A stretch of 64,000 bases of DNA from Bacilli bacterium (GTDB taxonomy: Bacteria > Bacillota_I > Bacilli_A > RF39 > UBA660), in the NCBI GenBank assembly GCA_900772415.1, contig CAAHEC010000003.1, positions 1 to 64,000 on the forward strand, written 5' to 3'. The first letter of the stretch is position 1; each line of letters begins with the position of its first letter. The notes below the pieces were generated by a model. The model was not told the origin of the DNA and did not search any database. It saw nothing but the letters and a program-made list of their open reading frames with translations. Positions 60,192 through 64,000 of the stretch are shown one piece after another. Position numbers and translations under genes: made by a program.

Positions 60192-60634
60192 TGAAGTTAA
60201 ATGAATTAAAATATAACGAAGGTTCTAAAAAGGACATCAAAAGATTAGGTCGTGGTTCTAGTAGCGGTACTGGAAAAACAAGTGGTAGAGGTGAAAATGG
60301 ACAAAACTCTAGAAGTGGTGGAGGAGTTAGAATAGGTTTTGAAGGTGGGCAATTACCTTTATACAGAAGACTTCCAAAACGTGGATTTTCTAATGCTATG
60401 TTCAAAAAAACTTATGCAGTTATTAATGTGTCTGATTTAAATAGATTTGAAGATGGCGCAGAAGTAACTCCAGAATTATTATTTGAAATGGGTATTATTA
60501 AAAAACAATTATCAGGAATTAAAGTACTTGGTAATGGCACTTTAGCTAAAAAATTAACAGTTAGAGCTCATAAATTTTCTAACGAAGCAAAGCAAAAAAT
60601 AGAAGCTCAAGGTGGAAAAGCTGAGGTGATTTAA
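60191..60634 (+). CDS. rplO: 50S ribosomal protein L15
   Basis: 147 residues: MKLNELKYNEGSKKDIKRLG, GRGSSSGTGKTSGRGENGQN, FEGGQLPLYRRLPKRGFSN, and a C-terminal KLTVRAHKFSNEAKQKIEAQ. Follows rpsE with a one-base overlap. Confidence 0.97.
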   Translation: MKLNELKYNEGSKKDIKRLGRGSSSGTGKTSGRGENGQNSRSGGGVRIGFEGGQLPLYRRLPKRGFSNAMFKKTYAVINVSDLNRFEDGAEVTPELLFEMGIIKKQLSGIKVLGNGTLAKKLTVRAHKFSNEAKQKIEAQGGKAEVI

Positions 60635-60635
60635 A

Positions 60636-61907
60636 ATGTTCAAAAGCATTAAACAACTTTTCGCTAAAGGAAATAAAGATGTAAGAAAAAAAATATTATT
60701 TACACTTCTTATATTATTTATTTATAAACTTGGAACATCCGTTAGGGTTCCAGGAACACAAAACATAACTGAAGAATTAGGATTTCTTGAATTATTAAAC
60801 GTTATGGGCGGAGGTTCTTTAAAGAAATTCTCTATATTCGCTCTTGGAGTAACGCCTTATATTAGTGCATCTATTATAGTGCAATTACTTCAAATGGATA
60901 TAATCCCTTATTTTTCAAATTTAGCAAAAGAGGGACATACTGGAAGAGTTAAGTTAAATAAGATAACTAGATACTTAGGAATTATATTAGCATTTTTCCA
61001 AGGACTTGTAATGTCATTTTCATTCCTTGGAGATGGTGCAACTACAATTGAATACTTAAGAGTTTCAGTTATCTTAACTGCTGGCACTTGTTTCTTATTA
61101 TGGTTGGGAGATCAAATAACAAGAAAGGGTGTTGGAAATGGAATTTCAATGTTAATTATGGCTGGTATCTTAATAAGTACACCGGCAATGATTAATGATG
61201 CTTTTGGATCGTTTGTAGTTGGAACAACAACTCAAGAGATAGCACTTGGTATTACTAAGTTTATATTATTCTTAGTTTTATATGTTGGAATAATAGTTGG
61301 AGTTGTTTTCATAGAAAAATCGGAAAGAAGGGTTCCAATACAATATTCAAATCGTACTCAAACAGCGTATGGTGCAAAACAAACTTACATACCATTTAAG
61401 CTAGATTCAGCGGGAGTTATGCCAGTAATTTTTGCTTCTAGTTTAATTTCAATACCATCGCTTATAGCAGCATTTATAAAAAATGATAATTTTTCACTTT
61501 TTATAAATAAATATATTAATTATACTACTGTAACAGGTTTCATACTATATGTAGTCTTAATAATATTATTTTCATATTTATATACGTTTATGGCAACAGG
61601 TTTAAAGCCAAAAGAATTAGCTGAAAACCTAAATAAACAAGGTGGTTATATACCCGGAATTAGGCCTGGAAAAGAAACACAAAAATATATTGGTAGTGTT
61701 TTATCAAAAACAACGTTCTTAGGGGCATTATTCTTAGTTATAATTGCTGGTTTACCAATAATTGTATCTAATATAAGTAGTTTACCAACTAGTGTTACTG
61801 TTGGGGGAACTGGTTTATTAATAGTTGTTGGTGTTGCACTTGAAACTTATAATCAAATAGAAAATACTTTATCAGCTAGAAAGTATGAAAGGGGATACAG
61901 AAGGTAA
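60636..61907 (+). CDS. secY: protein translocase subunit SecY
   Basis: 423 residues with ten membrane segments forming the Sec channel. LIYKLGTSVRVPG-type front appears as LFIYKLGTSVRVPGTQN; the plug region, LGVTPYISASIIVQLL, the conserved ERRVPIQYSNR loop, LKPKELAENLNKQGGYIPGI and the C-terminal NQIENTLSARKYERGYRR follow. Stop overlaps the adk start (TAATG). Confidence 0.98.
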   Translation: MFKSIKQLFAKGNKDVRKKILFTLLILFIYKLGTSVRVPGTQNITEELGFLELLNVMGGGSLKKFSIFALGVTPYISASIIVQLLQMDIIPYFSNLAKEGHTGRVKLNKITRYLGIILAFFQGLVMSFSFLGDGATTIEYLRVSVILTAGTCFLLWLGDQITRKGVGNGISMLIMAGILISTPAMINDAFGSFVVGTTTQEIALGITKFILFLVLYVGIIVGVVFIEKSERRVPIQYSNRTQTAYGAKQTYIPFKLDSAGVMPVIFASSLISIPSLIAAFIKNDNFSLFINKYINYTTVTGFILYVVLIILFSYLYTFMATGLKPKELAENLNKQGGYIPGIRPGKETQKYIGSVLSKTTFLGALFLVIIAGLPIIVSNISSLPTSVTVGGTGLLIVVGVALETYNQIENTLSARKYERGYRR

Positions 61908-62563
61908 TGAAGAACATTATATTTTTAGCACCACCGGCTGCAGGAAAAGGAACACTATCTGAAATGTTAATAAAAAAATATGGCTATGGTCATATATCAA
62001 CAGGTGATTTGCTAAGAGAGGAAATAAAAAATAAAACTGAAATTGGTATGCAAGCAGAAAGCTTAATGAAAGAAGGAAAGTTTGTTTCTGATGATGTAAT
62101 TATAAAACTTATTTCTAATAGAATAGCAAAAAAAGATTGTGAAAATGGTTACATATTAGATGGTTTTCCAAGAACTTTAGTTCAAGCACAAAAATATGAT
62201 GAATTATTAAAAATAGAAAATAAAGATTTAGGTATTGTAATATATATAGATATTGATAAAGAAATGGCTATGAAAAGAGCTTGCTCAAGACTTACATGTC
62301 CTAAATGTGGAAAAATATATAATAAATATTCAAAGGAAATGAAACCTTTAAAAGATGGAATTTGTGATAATTGTAATTTAAAATTATTTCAAAGACAAGA
62401 TGATAGTGAAGAAACATTTATTAAAAGGTTTGATGAATATACAAAAAAAACAAAGCCGCTTTATGATTATTACAAAAATAAAGGGGTTCTAAAAACTATA
62501 AAAGCAAGTGAAAGTAAATATGATACTTTTAATGAAGTTTTAAAAATATTAGAAGACAACTAA
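61907..62563 (+). CDS. adk: adenylate kinase (zinc-finger LID type)
   Basis: 218 residues. It keeps ISTGDLLREEI, LDGFPRTLVQAQKYDELL and a four-cysteine LID (LTCPKCGKIYN and GICDNCNLK), the zinc form of Gram-positive bacteria. The P-loop reads APPAAGKGT where the family has GPPGAGKGT, so two glycines have become alanine. All other parts are normal, so it is probably still the ATP-AMP transferase. The map gene that usually follows adk is absent. Confidence 0.93.
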   Translation: MKNIIFLAPPAAGKGTLSEMLIKKYGYGHISTGDLLREEIKNKTEIGMQAESLMKEGKFVSDDVIIKLISNRIAKKDCENGYILDGFPRTLVQAQKYDELLKIENKDLGIVIYIDIDKEMAMKRACSRLTCPKCGKIYNKYSKEMKPLKDGICDNCNLKLFQRQDDSEETFIKRFDEYTKKTKPLYDYYKNKGVLKTIKASESKYDTFNEVLKILEDN

Positions 62564-62573
62564 AGCAAATGGC

Positions 62574-62601
62574 TTGACGACTTAATTTAAAAGAATATAA
62601 T
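62574..62601 (+). promoter_or_regulatory. infA promoter
   Basis: TTGACG (62574-62579), a 16-base spacer and TATAAT (62596-62601): a second entry point for transcription in the supercluster. Confidence 0.7.
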
Positions 62602-62607
62602 AAGTAG

Positions 62608-62700
62608 TAAGTTAATTACTTTATGTTTATACAAGGTGATAGTATATATAAATTATATTAAACCGAAAGGTTATCAGATATTAACGGGAGAGTGATTTAA
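62608..62700 (+). promoter_or_regulatory. infA leader with GNRA hairpin
   Basis: About 93 bases of leader contain a stem AGTAA/TTACT (62606-62610 with 62616-62620) and AACC-gaaa-GGTT (62661-62672), a GNRA tetraloop hairpin, before the ribosome site GGGAGAGTGAT. Possible feedback target for IF1 or a ribosomal protein; unproven. Confidence 0.4.
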
Positions 62701-62916
62701 GTGGCTAAGGAAGATGTAATAGAAGTTGAAGGAAAAGTAGTTGAACTTCTTAAAGGTGGAGATTTCAAAGTCAAATTAGAAAACGGATATACCGTAGAAG
62801 CCCGCGTTTCTGGTAAAATGCGAATGAATAAGATTCGTATCTTACCAGGTGATACGGTAATCATGGAAATATCGCCTTATGATTTAACACGTGGGCGCAT
62901 AACCTATAGAAAGTAA
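62701..62916 (+). CDS. infA: translation initiation factor IF-1
   Basis: 71 residues, GTG start. OB fold with EDVIEVEGKVVELLKGGDFK, ISGKMRMNKIRILPGD-type region (VSGKMRMNKIRILPGD) and the end SPYDLTRGRITYR. Separated from adk by its own promoter rather than by map. Confidence 0.97.
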   Translation: MAKEDVIEVEGKVVELLKGGDFKVKLENGYTVEARVSGKMRMNKIRILPGDTVIMEISPYDLTRGRITYRK

Positions 62917-62930
62917 TAGGAGGAAATAAT

Positions 62931-63044
62931 ATGAAAGTTAGACCATCAGTAAAGAAAATATGTGATAAATGTAAAATTATCAAAAGAAATGGGAAAGTAA
63001 TGGTTATCTGTGAAAACCCAAAGCATAAACAAAGACAAGGATAA
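62931..63044 (+). CDS. rpmJ: 50S ribosomal protein L36
   Basis: 37 residues starting MKVRPSVKKICDKCKIIKRN, with the zinc set C-x2-C...C...H (ICDKC, VICENPKHKQRQG). Zinc-containing version. Ribosome site AGGAGGAA; 14 bases after infA. Confidence 0.97.
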   Translation: MKVRPSVKKICDKCKIIKRNGKVMVICENPKHKQRQG

Positions 63045-63062
63045 TAGGAGGTGCAAGAGTAA

Positions 63063-63425
63063 ATGGCACGTATAAAAAACGTTGATCTACCAAATAAAAG
63101 AATTGAAATAGCATTAACTTATATTCATGGTATTGGTAGAAAATTATCAAGAAATATTTTAACAAAGTTAAACATTAATCTTGATACAAAGGCTAATGAT
63201 TTAACAGATGAAGAAATTTCTAAAATTCGTAAAGAACTAGATAACCACCTACTTGAGGGTGATTTAAGAAGAGAAGTTTCGATGAATATTAAAACAAAGA
63301 TGGAAATAGGTTCTTACCAAGGAATACGTCATCGTAAGGGTTTACCTGTAAGAGGTCAATCTACAAGAAGTAACGCAAGAACTCGTAAGGGTCGTGGTAA
63401 GACTGTAGCAAACAAGAAAAAGTAG
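63063..63425 (+). CDS. rpsM: 30S ribosomal protein S13
   Basis: 120 residues: ARIKNVDLPNKRIEIALTYI, HGIGRKLSRNIL and the tail RHRKGLPVRGQSTRSNARTR. Contacts the P-site tRNA and S19. Confidence 0.98.
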   Translation: MARIKNVDLPNKRIEIALTYIHGIGRKLSRNILTKLNINLDTKANDLTDEEISKIRKELDNHLLEGDLRREVSMNIKTKMEIGSYQGIRHRKGLPVRGQSTRSNARTRKGRGKTVANKKK

Positions 63426-63443
63426 GAAAAAGGAGGGCAAATA

Positions 63444-63827
63444 ATGGCTTACAAAGCAAGAAAACGTAAGATTAAGAAGAATATCCCTGAAGGGCAAGCT
63501 CATATTCATTCAACTTTTAATAATACAATCGTAACAATTACTGATAAAGAAGGTAATGTTGTATCATGGGCAACAAGCGGAACTTCAGGTTTCAAAGGAA
63601 GTAAAAAGAAGACTCCATTCGCTGCTGGTATGAGTGCTGAGGCAGCAGGTAAAGCAGCATATGATTCTGGAATGAGAAAAGTAGATGTTTTTGTAAAAGG
63701 TTTAGGATCTGGAAGAGAAACTGCAATTCGTTCGTTACAAACTGCAGGTCTTGAAATTCTTTCAATTACAGACGTAACACCAGTACCACATAATGGTTGT
63801 CGTCCACCAAAACGTCCACGTGGATAA
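63444..63827 (+). CDS. rpsK: 30S ribosomal protein S11
   Basis: 127 residues: KNIPEGQAHIHSTFNNTIVT, GTSGFKGSKKKTPFAAGMSA and the C-terminal VTPVPHNGCRPPKRPRG. Ribosome site AAAGGAGGG; rpoA follows. Confidence 0.98.
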   Translation: MAYKARKRKIKKNIPEGQAHIHSTFNNTIVTITDKEGNVVSWATSGTSGFKGSKKKTPFAAGMSAEAAGKAAYDSGMRKVDVFVKGLGSGRETAIRSLQTAGLEILSITDVTPVPHNGCRPPKRPRG

Positions 63828-63851
63828 TTTTAAAAAAGGGAGTGATTTTAA

Positions 63852-64000
63852 TTGATAAAATTCGAAAAACCACAATTTAAGGTTTCTGAATACGTAGAAG
63901 ACAGAAACTACGGAAAATTTGAAATTGAACCTCTAGAAAGAGGGTTCGGTACAACTTTAGGTAATGCACTTAGAAGGGTAATGTTATCATCGTTACCAGG
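63852..64000 (+). CDS. rpoA: RNA polymerase alpha subunit (3' end outside window)
   Basis: The first 49 residues of alpha: IKFEKPQFKVSEYVEDRNYG, then FEIEPLERGFGTTLGNALRR and VMLSSLPG, the canonical alpha-NTD opening. TTG start preceded by AAGGGAGTGAT. Cut by the window end. Confidence 0.96.
   Translation, partial: MIKFEKPQFKVSEYVEDRNYGKFEIEPLERGFGTTLGNALRRVMLSSLP

Noticed and set aside
1..64000. tRNA, rRNA genes and CRISPR arrays
   Set aside because: Intergenic regions are short, and no cloverleaf, rRNA segment or regularly spaced repeat was seen.

Overview
The window is a chromosomal segment of a very AT-rich, low-GC Gram-positive bacterium (Bacillota, probably class Bacilli). Supporting signs are the core gene order, a four-cysteine (type Z) S14, rho-independent terminators, AGGAGG-type ribosome binding sites, extended -10 promoters of the form TGnTATAAT, a class B sortase, and the sporulation genes spo0A and gerQ. 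UGA acts as a stop and tryptophan is UGG, so this is not a code-4 mollicute, although the small, compact gene set recalls the reduced gut lineages of the class. Genus and species cannot be told from the sequence alone.

Layout. 1-6.0 kb: nucleotide excision repair (uvrB, cut by the window edge, and uvrA) around a small XRE regulator and a membrane protein. 6.1-9.6 kb: an accessory island with a phage ArpU-like regulator, a GNAT acetyltransferase, a radical SAM/SPASM peptide maturase, a 59-residue six-cysteine peptide and an amidohydrolase. I read it as an undescribed RiPP (ribosomally made, modified peptide) cluster. 9.7-25.2 kb: envelope and replication-linked core genes in conserved order (yvlD, lgt, trxB, whiA, parA, parB, mscS, DUF951, an AbgT transporter, ychF, rpsF-ssb-rpsR, rplI, dnaB, an M23 peptidase, a YycJ/WalJ hydrolase, rlmH). 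25.2-27.0 kb: one membrane metallopeptidase gene bracketed by two copies of the rlmH 3' end, the site used by SCC elements in staphylococci. 27-40.6 kb: mixed housekeeping (ung, a LemA-like protein, gerQ, pduL, a FemAB transferase, dus, a transporter with an internal TM2 domain, a ClpC with a decayed second ATPase ring, cysS, clpP, a nucleoside kinase) plus two small gene remnants. 40.6-47.2 kb: glycolysis (gap, pgk, tpiA) interleaved with a surface Ig-like protein, a flippase-like protein and a glycolipid glycosyltransferase. 47.2-51.5 kb: spo0A, a small gene behind a spoIIG-like promoter, a Bax inhibitor-1 family protein, sortase B and rdgB. 51.6-64 kb: the S10-spc-alpha ribosomal supercluster from rpsJ to a truncated rpoA, lacking rpmD and map.

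How the parts connect. Lgt, the FemAB protein, sortase B, the Ig-like surface protein, the M23 peptidase and the glycolipid glycosyltransferase together build and decorate the envelope. ParA/ParB, WhiA, DnaB, SSB and Spo0A link replication and segregation to development. ClpC and ClpP supply regulated proteolysis. The most novel items are the six-cysteine RiPP cluster, the SCC-like repeat pair at rlmH, the spoIIG-like promoter beside spo0A, and the ClpC with a decayed second ring.
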